A stretch of 64,000 nucleotides of DNA, from NCBI RefSeq assembly GCF_033807715.1, contig NC_084610.1:3977001-4041000 (forward strand), written 5' to 3'. Shown here piece by piece: positions 11,198 through 20,465 of the stretch. The notes below the pieces were generated by a model, which saw only the letters and a program-made list of their open reading frames with translations, was not told where the DNA came from and searched no databases. This DNA is from Cololabis saira. Taxonomy: Eukaryota > Chordata > Actinopteri > Beloniformes > Belonidae. Each line of letters begins with the position of its first letter. Position 1 is the first letter of the stretch. The translations under genes and the position numbers were made by a program.

Positions 11198-14100
11198 CTT
11201 AGCAGGGCTACAGATGGCACCGTTAACGTGTGTGAGAGAGAGGCAGACAAGAAGTGTGTTGGCCCCGCCACACTCGTCACGACAGCCTGCTCATCTCCCG
11301 CCATTTTGCCGCTCCTCTTCCTCTCCGGCTTCCTCTCCGTCGGCTCAATTAGCGAAGCAGCAGGTGCTTCTGGGAGGGAGCAGGTTGCTGCCTTTAAGGT
11401 TGTCAAAACGGCAGAGAGGAGGAAGAGAAAAGGGGAGCGAAAGGTCTGAGGGACAGGAAGTGGAAGACAAGTTTCAAAAAAGGGAAAGAGGGGAACAGAT
11501 GAAGACACACCTGTGCGTCTCCTGAGAGATCCCCGAGGGGCAGAGACGGAGTGACAGAGGAAGGAGGGAAGCTGTCGCCGCGGTAACGGAGCAGAGCAAA
11601 CGGGGATCGGGGTTACACGAGGTGGGATGAGACGCTGCAACGGGACAGAAACCGCCAAGAAACCAGCCCAGAAACTTTTAAACCCACAGAACTAATTCAT
11701 TTCCTTCAACGCGGAGAAACTTAACCATGTTGTCAAGTTGCAGTTTTTCTTATTTTACATGTCCAAAACTTTGAGTAAAATCTCCACTTTTTGACATTTC
11801 TACACATTTAATGAAACATCACGCATTTATTTTAAAATCTACACAATGAATTTCATGCTTTTAGTCCAGAGGATAAAATCTGTCTCTTCAATCACGTCTT
11901 CGCGGTTGTGCTCATCAAAGGTTTTAACCCTTGCAGTCTTCGGGTCAAAATTACCTAATTCTCCTGTCCTCCTTTCCTCCTGCTCTCTCCTTCCTCTTTT
12001 CTCCCTTCCTTCCTTCCTTCCTCCCTTCCTTCCTTTCTTCCTTCCTTCCTTCCTTCCGCCTTCCCTTCCTCTTTTATCCCTTCCTTCCTTCTTTCTTTAC
12101 TCCCTTCCTTATTTCTTTCCTCCCTTCCTTCCTTCCCTCGTACATTATTTCCTTGTTTTCTCCTTTCCTTCCTTCATTCTTTTTTCCGTTCTTTCATTCT
12201 TTTTTCCCTTCCTTCCTCCCTTCTTTCCTTCATCCCTTCTTTCCTTGTATTCCCCCTTCTTTCCTTCATCCCTTCTTTCCTTGTATTCCCCCTTCTTTTC
12301 TCCCTTCCTTCTTTCCTTCATCCCTTCTTTCCTTGTATTCCCCCTTCTTTTCTCCCTTCCTTCCTTCTTTTCTCCCTTCCTTCCTTCTTTTCTTTCTTCC
12401 TCCCTCCCTTCCTTCCTCCCTCCCTTCTTTTCTTCCTTCCTTCTCTTTCTTCCTTCCTTCCTCCCTCCCTTCTTTTCTTCCTTCCTTCTCTTTCTTCCTT
12501 CCTTCCTCCCTCCCTTCTTTTCTTTCTTCCTTCTTCTCTTCCTTCCTTTTTCTCTTCCTCCTTCCTTGACCCAAAGACAGCACAAGGGTCAAAATAAGTC
12601 AAACTCCTCTGAGGACGTGAATGAATGCTTTTTAATTCCAGCTGCTAAACACATCCCCCACATCCACAGAGTGGACTACTCTATACTCCTGTTGGACTGT
12701 TTAAATCCACTGTCAACACTTTGCATTGACACTTTATACTTTATATTTTTACTTATACCACTACAGTCACTCTGTTGTAGATTTTTTTGACATTCGTATA
12801 TTTATATATTTTTTGTACATAAGGAGACATGCCCTGTTCATTTTTATTCTTTTTTATTTCTTGTTCTATTTGAGATTTTCAACATCTTGCTGCTCAGTTG
12901 TCCTGCAATTGCCCCTCGGGGATGAATAAAGTTTTCTGAATCTGAATCTGAAGACGTGGAGCTTGTGAGTTCAGCTCTGATCTGGACCCGTGATGTTCTG
13001 CGGCTTCAGGGTCTTGGAGGTTTTATTTTTATTCATGTTTCCTTTAAATTAAATTTAAAAAGTACCTTTTTGTCAGTATTAGACTATGGTGATGTAATTT
13101 ACATGCATGCATCTTCATTTCTTTTGAAAAAACTGGATGTAGTCTACATGCTGCCTTGCGGTTTGTGACTGGTTCAAGTGCACGTACACATCATTGTACT
13201 TTGTATCAAATGGTTGAATGGACTTCACTGATTCTAAGGAGAAAATCACATATGTTAATATTTATTGCAAAAGCATTACTGGGTAAATTACCTCTGTACA
13301 TATCCAATTTAGTGTTATAGCTACTAGAGTAATATTTTAATAGATCATCAGTACTGGAACAGAGTTGGTAAATCGGCCTTTTCCTTTCATGCACCGCAAG
13401 CTTAGAATGAGCTACAACACATACTCACTTGAAATATTTACCCTCTCTTAACATGTTCAAACATATGTTCAAATCACTTTTCACAGAACAATTTCATTGT
13501 TTTTCATCTAGTGCCATTATTTGTCATGAATTCTTTTTAGCTTTCTGATCCTTGTATGTTTTATGTTTGTTTGTTTCTCATTTTGATATGTTTTTTTTTT
13601 TGTAAAGTTACTTGTCCCTGTATGCATTTTCTTTTATATGAAACTGAATTTATTGACCAGGACTCCCTGGCAGAAGAGATATTGTATCTCAATGGGACGT
13701 TCCTGGATAAATAAAGGATACATTTTTAAAAAAAAATCAACCAACTACATTTAAAAAGGTTACTTTGGGGTTTGCTAGAATTAGAAGATTTTTTCACGAC
13801 AAGAATGAAACAAAGCATTTTTTTTTTTAAATTTTGTGTCAAAATATCATTTTCATCTTTGAACTTCTGTGTCGTTTGTTTTCACGGCTCGTTACGGGAT
13901 GTCGGTGGCGTTAATCCCCCTCTGGATGTGAACATCGTGTTGATTTTCCCCGCGTCTTCGTCACCATGACACCTGAAGGGTTTGGACTCCAAACCGGAGC
14001 GCAGGGATTTCTCAGGAGCCGGCGGCGGCTCCCCTGCAGCCCTCACAGATGTCTCCTCATCCAGGACCGGGCTGCTCGCCGTCACCTCGGCTTTCACGGC

Positions 14101-17100
14101 CGGGGGCCGACGGCTCTCTTCATTACTGCCGAGGGCCGCCGGGGACCGGCCGAGGGACGGCTGGGAAATCCAGCTAAACGGTTGGAGCGCTGCGGGCGGA
14201 TGCTGTGCCAAAAACGCAAATGAGCGTGCGGGCCCGTGTCCATGATGCGCTGGAGGATCCAGAGGCCACACCTGCACGCTGCCACAGCAGGTAGGGAGGC
14301 AGACGACTGAGGTTTGAGATTCCTCTCTGGTCCTTTTCTGAACAAAGTGGACCAAAAACACAAAAAACAAATATGTCTGGAGCCGCAAAAAATAAAAAGT
14401 CTTGTATAAGCCTTAGAATGAAGACAAACGGCGAATGGCGAAATGTCGAGAAAAAAGTTTAAATGTTGAGAAAAAAGTCGAAATGTCGAGGAAATAGTCA
14501 AAATTTCGAGAAAAAAGTTGAAATGTCGAGAAAAGTCGAAATGTCGAGATTAATGTTGAAGTACAATCTTGAGAAAAAAGTCGAAATGTTGAGAAAAAAG
14601 TCAAAATTTCAAGATTAAAAAAGAAAGGAAAAAAGCGAAAAAAAGAAAAAAGAGAGAAAAAGAGAAAGAAAGAGAAAAAAAGAGAAAAAAAAAGGTCAAA
14701 CATTTAAAAAAAAAAAGCTCCAGGAGCCACTAGTTCGGTGCTAAAAAGCCGCATGCGGCTCTAGAGCCGCAGGTTGCTGACCCCTTTGCTAGCCAATCAG
14801 AATCCTGGAAAAAACATCAACAAATGACACGAGTAACTTTCAGTTACTTCCAAGATGAACGAGAGTCTTTGGTTTGGAGTGACAGAGAAGTGGAGTTACT
14901 TTTAAGTGTGACTTTAGAATATAAAACAGGTAAAATACAAGAAAATATTGATGGTGGCCAAACTAATTGTAAACACAGGTGACACTCATGACGCTGGTGA
15001 TGTTTCTGTTGCATAAAGCCTGAATTATGGTTTTGCATTAAATCGACGCAGAGTCTACGCCGTAGGTTACGCGGCGACACGCACTGGCTCTGCGTTGGTG
15101 TAATGCGGAACCATAAATCAGCCTTAATGTGTCGTTCTGAAGCCTAAATATCCATTTTCCTCTGTTTACAAGCAAACGTGAAAACTGAGTTTTTGTAAAT
15201 CTCCACTTTGGCCAGAGTTTTCAGAAATTATGGTTTTTAGTGACTTTGAGCTTCGTTTTCATGTAAACAAACGGCCAAAACGCATGACCCTGGGGGGGAC
15301 CCTGGCCCTCGGCAGGAGGGTCCCCCCTTATGAGCCTGGTCCTGCTCAAGGTTTCTTCCTCCTAAAGGGGAGTTTTTCTTGCCACTGTTTGGCTTAAGGC
15401 TTTTCTCCCACTAGGGGAGTTTTTACCTGCCATTGTTTATGTAATAACTGCTCGGGGGTTTATGTTCTGGGTCTCTGGAAAGCGTCTAGAGACAACTTTG
15501 TTGTATTAGACGCTATATAAATAAAATTGAATTGAATTGAAAACACCACAGTTTTTGCTACGTGTAAACGTGGCCTCAGAGAAACAAACCAGGGTCTTTT
15601 ATTAGAGGGGTTTGGGTTCCTGCAGATCCTGGCCTCTACTTCCACAGAACCGGACCAATACTTGGATGTGTATGACACAAATACACTGGTGTGGTGCCTG
15701 TACACTTTCTGTAAACATATAACGTTAAAGAAATACCCCAGTTTGTCTGTAAGAGCCCTGTTCACTCTATCCCATCGTCGTTGATGTCTCAAGCCAAAGT
15801 TAATGCTCTTCAACTTTTAGTAACAGACCAGAATATTCCTTTAAACTTAACCGAAATGAGCAACAAGTATCTGAACGTTTCAACGAGAATAAAGTCAAAA
15901 ACTCTCATTAATCCAGAAGTTGTTGGGGAACCGGTTTGATCTGTTCACGAAGAAAACGACCAACTTCCCCGAGCTGGAGCCGTTCAGCTGGAACCACAGC
16001 GTTGCTGCAGAGGACGGGTTTCTACTCGTCAGAGGCTCCACGTGGAAATTTAGTCAGAAAACATACAGGACTGTCTCAGAAAATTAGAATATTGTGATTT
16101 TCTGTAATGCATGCAATTACAGCTTAAGAAATATCAAATATCCTATCTCAAAAAATTAGAATATTCTGGGAATCTTAATCTGTAAACCATAATCAGCAAT
16201 ATTAAAATAATAAAAGGCTTGCAATATTTCCGTTGATGTGTAATGAATCCAGAATGTATGACATTTGTTTTTTTAATTGCATTACAGAAAATAAAAGAAC
16301 TTTATCACAATATTCTAATTTTCTGAGAGTCCTGTACAAACGGGACGTTTGCAGCGATGAGTAACAGATCAGTATCTTTTTCTATATTTTCCTTTTCCCA
16401 TTTTTCTGTTTCTTTAAAAAGGGAAGTAAAACAAAGGAAAATTAAAAAAGAAAAAAAAACACATCTACAGAAAATGTTAATAAAACTGCTGTTAAATGTA
16501 GTGAAATATTGAACTTGAATTCATTATTTTTGCAGTATTATTGGCATATTCATGTATTATTGAGTCAGTTCTGTATTTTGGGGGACATTTTGGCAATTTT
16601 ATTGCTAAAACTGTCATCATCAGAGTTAATGAAACGGTCTGTTTTGGATCCTGATTCTGAATCCATGATCAGTATTTCTATTTTGTTACTGTGAACATTT
16701 ATCTGCCTGCTTCTGTGATGTCCTCGTTATGAAGTATGAAGGAGTTGCAGCGGTCTGTTTGTTCTAAGCTGCTTAGGAATCAGGCTCCAACGCTGGAAGG
16801 GTGGCTTGTCGATAAGCATCCCAGAATTGATTACTTATAGAGTATCTGTTGATCAACTGGTTGATGAGAGTTACGCCTCCATATCTGCAGTTTCCCCAAC
16901 AACCAGTTCCACACAGCTGGAGTACACTAAACATGCATTTCTCTAAAACCCAAAAGTAAAAACACGACCCAAAACACACCACCTCCAACCCCGCTGGAGA
17001 CCAGGAATTGTACGGTGCCTCACCACAAAACTCACACTCGTTGAAGGAAGCAGACTTTGGGAGTTAACAGTGCTTGGTGGGAGTAACGAGAGTGAGTGCA

Positions 17101-18987
17101 CCCTAAACCACGTAGAACACCACAGGTAATCTTCATGAACATGAACCGAGTGACATCAGCTTTCTGTTCCCACATTTACAGAGACGTAATGACGTGGCTC
17201 CCCTGAGCACCCCGAGCTATGAAAAAACAAACCGGTTCTCAGCTGGTTCGCAAGTTGAACGAGTTGTGAACCAGAACCAGCACTGTAATTGGTTTGGTGG
17301 AAAAGGGGTGTGTGAATGTGTCTGAATGTTTTGTGGTGGTTGGAGGGGCCGTTTGGCGCGATATGGCAGCCACGCTTCCGTCAGTCTGCAGGGCAGCTGT
17401 GGCTACAAATGTAGCTTACCACCACCGGTGAGAATGTGTATGAATGAATAATGATTTCTGTAAAGCGCTCTGGGTGCCTTGAATGGCGCTATATAAATCC
17501 AAGTCATTATCATCATCATATGAATGTGTATGTAAATTTCAAGGCTTTGACAACATTTTCTTTCAACTGTAACCCTTTTCTGTGACATATAAGGACTATT
17601 AGTATGTAATGGCATTAGTGTGCATCAGAAATGTACGGTGGCCGAGACCCGCCATTGCTGAAAATAAAAGTAACGCTGAAAACAGAAACAGAGGCCGCTG
17701 CAAATAAAAGAATCGCTGCAAACAAAAAGAAACCCCGCTGCAAATAAAATTAAAAAACGACGCAAATAAAAAAAGCCACAACGGAAGTGAATTACCGGGG
17801 ACTATTTTTGCCGGTGCACAGGTGTTTTTATGTGAGAGGAGAAGAAGAAGACGAAGAGGACGTAAGTGAAAAGGAAGAAATAAGAAGAGCGAGGAATAAG
17901 AAAAACAACGAACGAGAAAATAAGTGAAAAGGTTAGTGTTCAACGTCACTACGTGTAATTTTTAATGTGTTATTTGGTTAGGCCATGTAGCCGAGTGGAA
18001 ACAACTGACAGCTTATTACTGTCGTTGTTGTTGTTTTTGACATTAATAATGCCAAGAAAAAGCGTGGGTAACAATAGTTATTTGGATGAATGTGAAGTTG
18101 AAGCTGTGTGTGGTGGTCAGGGCCTTTTGAGTACCATAATGTCAGATTGAATCCTAAACTTTACTGTCTATGCTTTGTCATTTACCAGGTCATGTTTTGT
18201 CCATTCTGTGGAGTGAACCTTCAAACCGTCCTGGTATACAGTATTGTGACTCATGCGGTAGAAATGTCAGGTTTCTAAGGAGTCTTCAGCATGTAATGCC
18301 ATCTCCATCACATGCTGAGACAAACCCTCAACCAGAGTGTTGAGGTTGTGCTGTATCTTTTCACCAGATTTCAAAAGCAGAGTGTTGTAACTCACGTCTA
18401 CGTCCTCCTGGGTGAAGTTCTCAGGGTCTTCTCCCATTATGTTGGCCAGATGTCGTTTCCCGATGTCAAACTCCTCTATCTGGCTCTTGAAGAACTCTGG
18501 CGTGTACTGGGTCCCTCCAGCCGCCTGGTTCTTCCTGCAGAGACCAGAACTCAGACAGATCTGCCGGCTCAGCACCTGCAAACCAGAGACAACAACGGTG
18601 TTATCACACATGAAACATGGACACCACAGCTCTCTAAATATCTACACAGGCAAATAAGTATAGCCGAAGTGTAGCATAGAGGTTGGTGATTAAAATAATG
18701 ACATGAACACAGGCTCAACCTACGTTCATATGCGCTGCGAGTTTGATCAACTTTGAATTCACATATCTGTCAAGGGGGTTTCGGCTAGCAAGAACACGCT
18801 CACTCAAGGACGTCAGGATTTTACAGTTTATAACCTTTGTTAAAAGAGGAAGCACGAATGCTTAGCCAAAAACATAAACATTATTTACCTGCCGGCTGAT
18901 TTGCGAGGTGACTGTGTTTATACCCGTGCTGTAATTCCCACATTTCCCCAGGAATAATCCCACGGCTCGCACACCGGACGCCGCCAT
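2500..18987 (-). CDS. mrps9: mrps9, mitochondrial small ribosomal subunit protein uS9m (10 of about 11 coding exons; 3' end missing)
   Basis: Joining 18987-18889, 18575-18396, 10780-10718, 9236-9206, 9125-9046, 5932-5847, 5773-5698, 4859-4691, 3295-3187 and 2669-2500 gives 354 residues. All junctions are GT/AG and all phases agree. The product is the mitochondrial homologue of bacterial S9, a 28S subunit protein whose basic tail reaches the decoding region in bacteria. Recognisable blocks are an N-terminal targeting-like segment ([17 protein letters not shown]), '[20 protein letters not shown]', '[18 protein letters not shown]', '[19 protein letters not shown]', '[10 protein letters not shown]', and the S9 fold signatures '[12 protein letters not shown]' and '[21 protein letters not shown]'. 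Human MRPS9 is about 396 residues, so roughly 30 C-terminal residues, including the Lys/Arg-rich tail, should be in a further exon not found in 1-2499. The gene lies downstream of pou3f3 in the same orientation. Confidence 0.95.
3187..3295 (-). CDS. mrps9: mrps9 exon 9 (start of the S9 core)
   Basis: 109 bp coding [15 protein letters not shown] then [21 protein letters not shown], with acceptor TTTTCAG|GTCGG and donor GACAG|GTGAGA. 'GSGRITING' is the first hallmark of the S9 fold. Confidence 0.92.
4187..4594. mobile_element. Palindromic (foldback) MITE with CACTGCAAAAACTC ends
   Basis: The element opens CACTGCAAAAACTCTAAATC and closes GAGTTTTTGCAGTG. The two halves are near-complete inverted repeats around a centre at about 4395 (arms containing ACCTGTTTCAAGTA and CCACTGGCAGAT). 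It lies in mrps9 intron 8. A truncated version of the same palindrome forms the middle of the three CAGTACT-ended elements at 815, 4922 and 19194. No target duplication is certain. Confidence 0.8.
4691..4859 (-). CDS. mrps9: mrps9 exon 8
   Basis: 169 bp coding [20 protein letters not shown] through [19 protein letters not shown] to VAFSTSD plus one base. The acceptor is TTCAG|TACG and the donor GACG|GTACAG. The donor has C at +4 rather than the usual A but is otherwise acceptable, and the next exon restores a Gly codon. Confidence 0.9.
4922..5671 (+). mobile_element. Non-autonomous hAT-like transposon, copy B (uninterrupted)
   Basis: This 750-bp copy has terminal CAGTACTGGAGTTG and CAACTCGAGTACTG. 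Flanking 8-mers tgtaggag and tgtaggat differ only at the last base. It fills mrps9 intron 7. Removing it and one TSD leaves an 80-bp intron, like neighbouring introns 4 (80 bp) and 6 (73 bp). It is the best reference copy of the family because copy A is broken by a nested insertion. Confidence 0.85.
5698..5773 (-). CDS. mrps9: mrps9 exon 7
   Basis: 76 bp coding [20 protein letters not shown] then ISSHD, with acceptor CCCCCAG|C and donor CATGAC|GTGAGA. The motif [10 protein letters not shown] is strongly conserved in MRPS9. A 750-bp transposon begins only 26 bp beyond the donor. Confidence 0.92.
5847..5932 (-). CDS. mrps9: mrps9 exon 6
   Basis: 86 bp coding [20 protein letters not shown] then LFSKDAKQ plus two bases of an Ile codon. 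The acceptor is TTTTAG|GAG and the donor AT|GTAAGT. Only 73 bp separate it from exon 7. The phase-2 exit matches the single C that opens exon 7. Confidence 0.9.
6744..6786. repeat. (GT)n microsatellite
   Basis: An uninterrupted GT array of about 21 units in mrps9 intron 5. A shorter GT tract lies at about 6983-7002. ORFs through it are repeat artefacts. Confidence 0.95.
7357..7752. mobile_element. Tc1/mariner-type palindromic MITE
   Basis: Ends are CAGGACTGTCTCAGAAAATT and its inverted counterpart ending ACACAGTCCTG, flanked by TA on each side. The interior is itself an inverted repeat ('tggtttacagtttaag' and 'cttaaactgtaaacca') with a long poly(T). A shorter copy lies at 16068-16334. TA target duplication points to Tc1/mariner mobilisation. 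It sits in mrps9 intron 5. Confidence 0.8.
8305..8520 (+). mobile_element. hAT left end (CAGTGGTCCCCAACC) plus (TAA)n array
   Basis: The sequence CAGTGGTCCCCAACCTTTTC followed by 'gaaccgcggaccggttt' is a typical vertebrate hAT 5' end. A (TAA)n microsatellite (about 8442-8500) follows. I could not locate a matching right end, so the rest up to about 8960 may be element or host intron. Confidence 0.6.
9046..9125 (-). CDS. mrps9: mrps9 exon 5
   Basis: 80 bp giving [12 protein letters not shown] then [14 protein letters not shown] after completing the split Ala codon. The acceptor is TAAAG|CTGTCC and the donor ATGCAT|GTGAGT. This is one of the most conserved blocks of vertebrate MRPS9. Confidence 0.93.
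9206..9236 (-). CDS. mrps9: mrps9 exon 4 (31-bp microexon-sized)
   Basis: Codes [10 protein letters not shown] plus the first base of an Ala codon, with acceptor CTCCAG|CAT and donor AGAG|GTAAG. It is separated from exon 5 by only 80 bp. The split Ala codon is completed by exon 5, and the resulting '[11 protein letters not shown]' supports the junction. Confidence 0.9.
10431..10472. repeat. Perfect 42-bp palindrome
   Basis: Two 21-nt arms beginning GTTGAGCTCTTATTTTG meet with no spacer at 10451/10452. Every base pairs by inspection. It lies in mrps9 intron 3, about 250 bp from exon 3, and no wider transposon boundary was recognised. Such a sequence can extrude as a cruciform. Confidence 0.9.
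10718..10780 (-). CDS. mrps9: mrps9 exon 3
   Basis: A 63-bp exon coding [25 protein letters not shown] sequence (21 residues), with acceptor CCCCACAG|AGG and donor ATGAAG|GTGAGA, phase 0 at both ends. It closely matches the equivalent human block as I recall it. Confidence 0.93.
10968..11032. repeat. (GT)n microsatellite, interrupted
   Basis: GT array with GC and CA interruptions in mrps9 intron 2. Cys/Val and His/Thr ORFs on both strands here are repeat artefacts. Confidence 0.95.
11151..11196. repeat. (GT)n microsatellite
   Basis: A second, uninterrupted GT array of about 23 units, 120 bp from the previous one. Confidence 0.95.
11979..12565. repeat. Long (TTCC)n-type polypyrimidine tract
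   Basis: Roughly 590 bp of almost pure pyrimidine on the plus strand (TTCC/CCTT with TTCTTTCC and ATTCCCCC variants). It contains local higher-order repeats such as the 'cttcatcccttctttccttgtattccccc' block that recurs three times at about 12220-12345. The Pro/Phe/Leu/Ser and Arg/Lys/Glu/Gly ORFs it produces are not genes. Confidence 0.95.
12800..12955 (+). mobile_element. LINE 3' tail fragment
   Basis: The segment ends 'gcccctcggggatgaataaagttttctgaatctgaa', where 'tctgaa' repeats form the tail. This is a common 3' end of CR1/L2-type fish LINEs in my recollection. It is 5'-truncated and has no coding part. Confidence 0.55.
13018..13735 (+). pseudogene. Decayed non-LTR reverse transcriptase C-terminus and 3' UTR
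   Basis: Plus-strand translation, with frameshifts and stops, gives '[14 protein letters not shown]', then '[10 protein letters not shown]' and '[15 protein letters not shown]' followed by '[19 protein letters not shown]'. This is the typical C-terminal segment of fish L2/CR1-like LINE reverse transcriptases. The sequence ends 'ctggataaataaagg'. It is 5'-truncated and inactive, within mrps9 intron 2. Confidence 0.7.
14350..14790 (-). mobile_element. hAT-like element with a minisatellite core (truncated)
   Basis: It shares 'tggaccaaaaacacaaaaaa' and 'ggagccgcaaaaaat' with the copy at 38486. It ends 'gcggctctagagccgcaggttgctgacccct', which inverts to the AGGGGTCAGCAACC terminus. The core (about 14430-14620) is a degenerate repeat of GTCGAGAAAAAAGTCGAAAT, followed by a purine-rich run. 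The other terminus was not found. Confidence 0.65.
15014..15125. mobile_element. Short palindromic MITE ('...CATAAATCAGCC' type)
   Basis: The 112-bp element starts 'aaagcctgaattatgg' and ends 'ccataaatcagcctt', which pair as imperfect inverted repeats. The middle has 'cgacgcagagtctacgccgtaggttacg'. A related, longer and rearranged copy is nested at 23824-23998. Confidence 0.65.
15294..15540 (+). mobile_element. LINE/SINE-type 3' end with ATTGAATTGAATT tail
   Basis: Contains 'cctcctaaaggggagttttt', 'gggtctctggaaagcgtctagagac', 'gacgctatataaataaaattgaattgaatt'. This is one of the most common teleost retrotransposon 3' ends. A reversed fragment of the same tail lies at 29645-29735. Confidence 0.65.
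16068..16334. mobile_element. Tc1/mariner-type MITE, shorter copy
   Basis: Begins CAGGACTGTCTCAGAAAATT and ends 'attttctgagagtcctg', flanked by TA on both sides. It shares most of its sequence with 7357-7752 but lacks one arm of the internal inverted repeat. In mrps9 intron 2. Confidence 0.8.
17307..17530 (+). mobile_element. 5'-truncated SINE
   Basis: Matches the 3' two thirds of the SINE at 31978 ('ggaggggccgtt..ggcgc.atatggcagccacgctt', 'gtaaagcgctctgggtgcct', 'ggcgctatataaa') and ends in ATC repeats. The tRNA-like head is missing. Confidence 0.75.
17640..17810. repeat. Degenerate repeat of CGCTGCAAATAAAA
   Basis: Five or six variants of 'cgctg(c/a)aaataaaa' are spaced 20-30 bp apart. 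It probably belongs to a transposon 5' region together with the following GAAGAAGAAG tract and the zinc-ribbon remnant at 18192. Confidence 0.5.
18192..18278 (+). pseudogene. Zinc-ribbon-like remnant, frameshifted
   Basis: Directly after an acceptor-like 'tttaccag', an ATG opens [11 protein letters not shown]. After a one-base shift the frame continues [11 protein letters not shown], so two CxxC pairs about 20 residues apart are visible. This resembles the N-terminal zinc ribbon of multicopy, transposon-associated fish proteins. It lies antisense in mrps9 intron 2, about 120 bp from exon 2. Only this fragment is present. Confidence 0.35.
18396..18575 (-). CDS. mrps9: mrps9 exon 2
   Basis: Sixty codons between acceptor TTTGCAG|GTGCTG and donor GTAGAC|GTGAGT, phase 0 at both ends. 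It carries the vertebrate MRPS9 block with [20 protein letters not shown] and NFTQEDVD. Intron 2 downstream is the largest (about 7.6 kb) and is full of repeats. Confidence 0.93.
18889..18987 (-). CDS. mrps9: mrps9 exon 1 (coding part)
   Basis: Codes for 33 residues from ATG at 18987, ending CCGGCAG|GTAAAT (phase 0). The start was chosen because it is the first ATG after the promoter motifs and opens a short Ala/Gly/Arg segment without acidic residues, typical of a mitochondrial presequence. The context AAACATGGCGGC is favourable and also resembles a YY1 site. Confidence 0.9.
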
Positions 18988-19035
18988 GTTTCCTGCAGCG
19001 GTGACGTAACCCCGGAAGTTGGATGACGTCAGAAG
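18988..19035 (-). promoter_or_regulatory. mrps9: mrps9 proximal promoter: two CRE-like sites and an ETS/GABP site
   Basis: Within 45 bp upstream of the ATG lie TGACGTCA (19024-19031, a perfect CRE), CCGGAAGT (19012-19019, the ETS/GABP alias NRF-2 core) and TGACGTAA (19002-19009). There is no TATA box. This is the usual layout for housekeeping genes of nuclear-encoded mitochondrial proteins. The transcription start must be very close, giving a short 5' UTR. Confidence 0.7.
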
Positions 19036-19131
19036 ATATCAAATCCAGACATGCGGGAATTTTTAATTCAAAAATGAGAATTTTATATAAATGCAATACA
19101 CACTTGGTACCACATACATCATTTCTTTTTT

Positions 19132-20465
19132 TTATTAATAAGCTGTGACCACACTGTTCTTTTTAAGTCATAGTCCGCCCATACTATTCCACCCAGTACT
19201 CAAATTGTAAAAAATAATCAGGGGGGGTGGTGGATTTTATCATATGGGGACAGATAATTTGTGCTGATTACAAATAATATAATATATTACAAATAATAGC
19301 AGTGACCAAAACACCTGCAGAAATACTGCAGGAATGACATAGCAGCAGTTAAATGCAGCCTTCTGTAAGCTTTAAATATCCACTGGGCTTACATCAAATA
19401 CATCAAAACACAACAATAAAAAACACTTTTCTGAACTTATCAATATGACTCTGTCCTTCACAGGATAAGTAAAATGGATCACTGCAAAAACTCTAAATCT
19501 TAACAAGAATATTTGTCTTATTTCTAGTTAAAATGTCTCATTTTAGTAAAAAAAATCTCATTACACTTAAAACAAGACTCATCACTGGAAAAAACAACAA
19601 TTTTCACCTGTTTCAAGTAGATTTTCACTTGAAATAAGTAGAAAAATCTGCTAGTGGAACAAGATTTTTTTGCTTGTAATAAGAAGATAAATCTTGTCCC
19701 ACTGGCAGATTTTTCTACTTATTTCAAGTGAAAATTTACTTGAAACAGGTGAAAATTGTCAAATAAGTTATTTTTCTGGTGTTATTTTTCTGGTGATGAC
19801 TCTAAATGTTGAAATAGCAGTAAAACCACATTCATTGATGAAATGACATAAGGGATGGAAAGGGGGGATGGCAGTTTTACTGGGGGGATGATTTTGACCG
19901 TTTTTATTTCAGTGGGGAGGGGGATGCCGTCCCCTCTCATCCCCCCTCAACTCCAGTACTGATTACGCCAATTTTAAAAGAAATTAAAAATACTTGTTTC
20001 CAAATTTAACAATAACCACAAAAGAGAGTTTCCATGAATAAGCGTGAGAGCATAAACAGCTCTGCAGGGCAGGACTTACAAATATCTTATCACAATTTAC
20101 AACTGGATGAAAGTCGTGAAAAGTCTTTTTTTTTGTTCAATAATGGCTGATACTGGATTTATGCAACCATGATTTGTGCACCGTTTTGTACAGCAAAATG
20201 CAAAATACAAAAAATAAAGAAATAAGCAACATGTAGCTACTTTACTCCTGATATACAATCATAACCACCCTGGTGGATAAAAGGGCTTTTTAACAGTCCC
20301 TTCCTGCTGTGTTTAAAGTATTTTCCTTCGGCCAGAATAAACTGTGACCACACAGTTCTTTTTAATTCATAATCCGTCTGTACTATTACGGCACTGTTAA
20401 AAGACATTAAAAATACTTGTTTCCAAATTTAACAATAACCACAACAGAGTGTTGCCATGAATAAG
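19132..20465 (+). repeat. Local duplication with one arm interrupted by a transposon
   Basis: The flanks of copy C (19132-19193 and 19962-20040) read as one continuous sequence at 20335-20465 ('ctgtgaccacac.gttcttttta', 'attaaaaatacttgtttcc', 'aacaataaccacaa'). So 20335-20465 is an unoccupied paralogue of the copy C site. Sequence between the arms (20041-20334) is unremarkable. Confidence 0.75.
19194..19961 (-). mobile_element. Non-autonomous hAT-like transposon, copy C (reverse orientation)
   Basis: 768 bp in the orientation opposite to copies A and B, with ends CAGTACTCAAATTG and CAACTCCAGTACTG. Flanking 8-mers attccacc and attacgcc agree at 6 of 8 positions, and the empty paralogous site reads attacggc. 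The internal foldback and GC-run blocks are the same as in copy B. It lies just upstream of the mrps9 promoter. Confidence 0.82.

Noticed and set aside
11846..12790. 314- and 212-codon plus-strand ORFs and several Lys/Glu/Gly/Arg ORFs on the minus strand
   Set aside because: They are translations of the (TTCC)n polypyrimidine tract. No domain, no splice context, and composition is set by the repeat.
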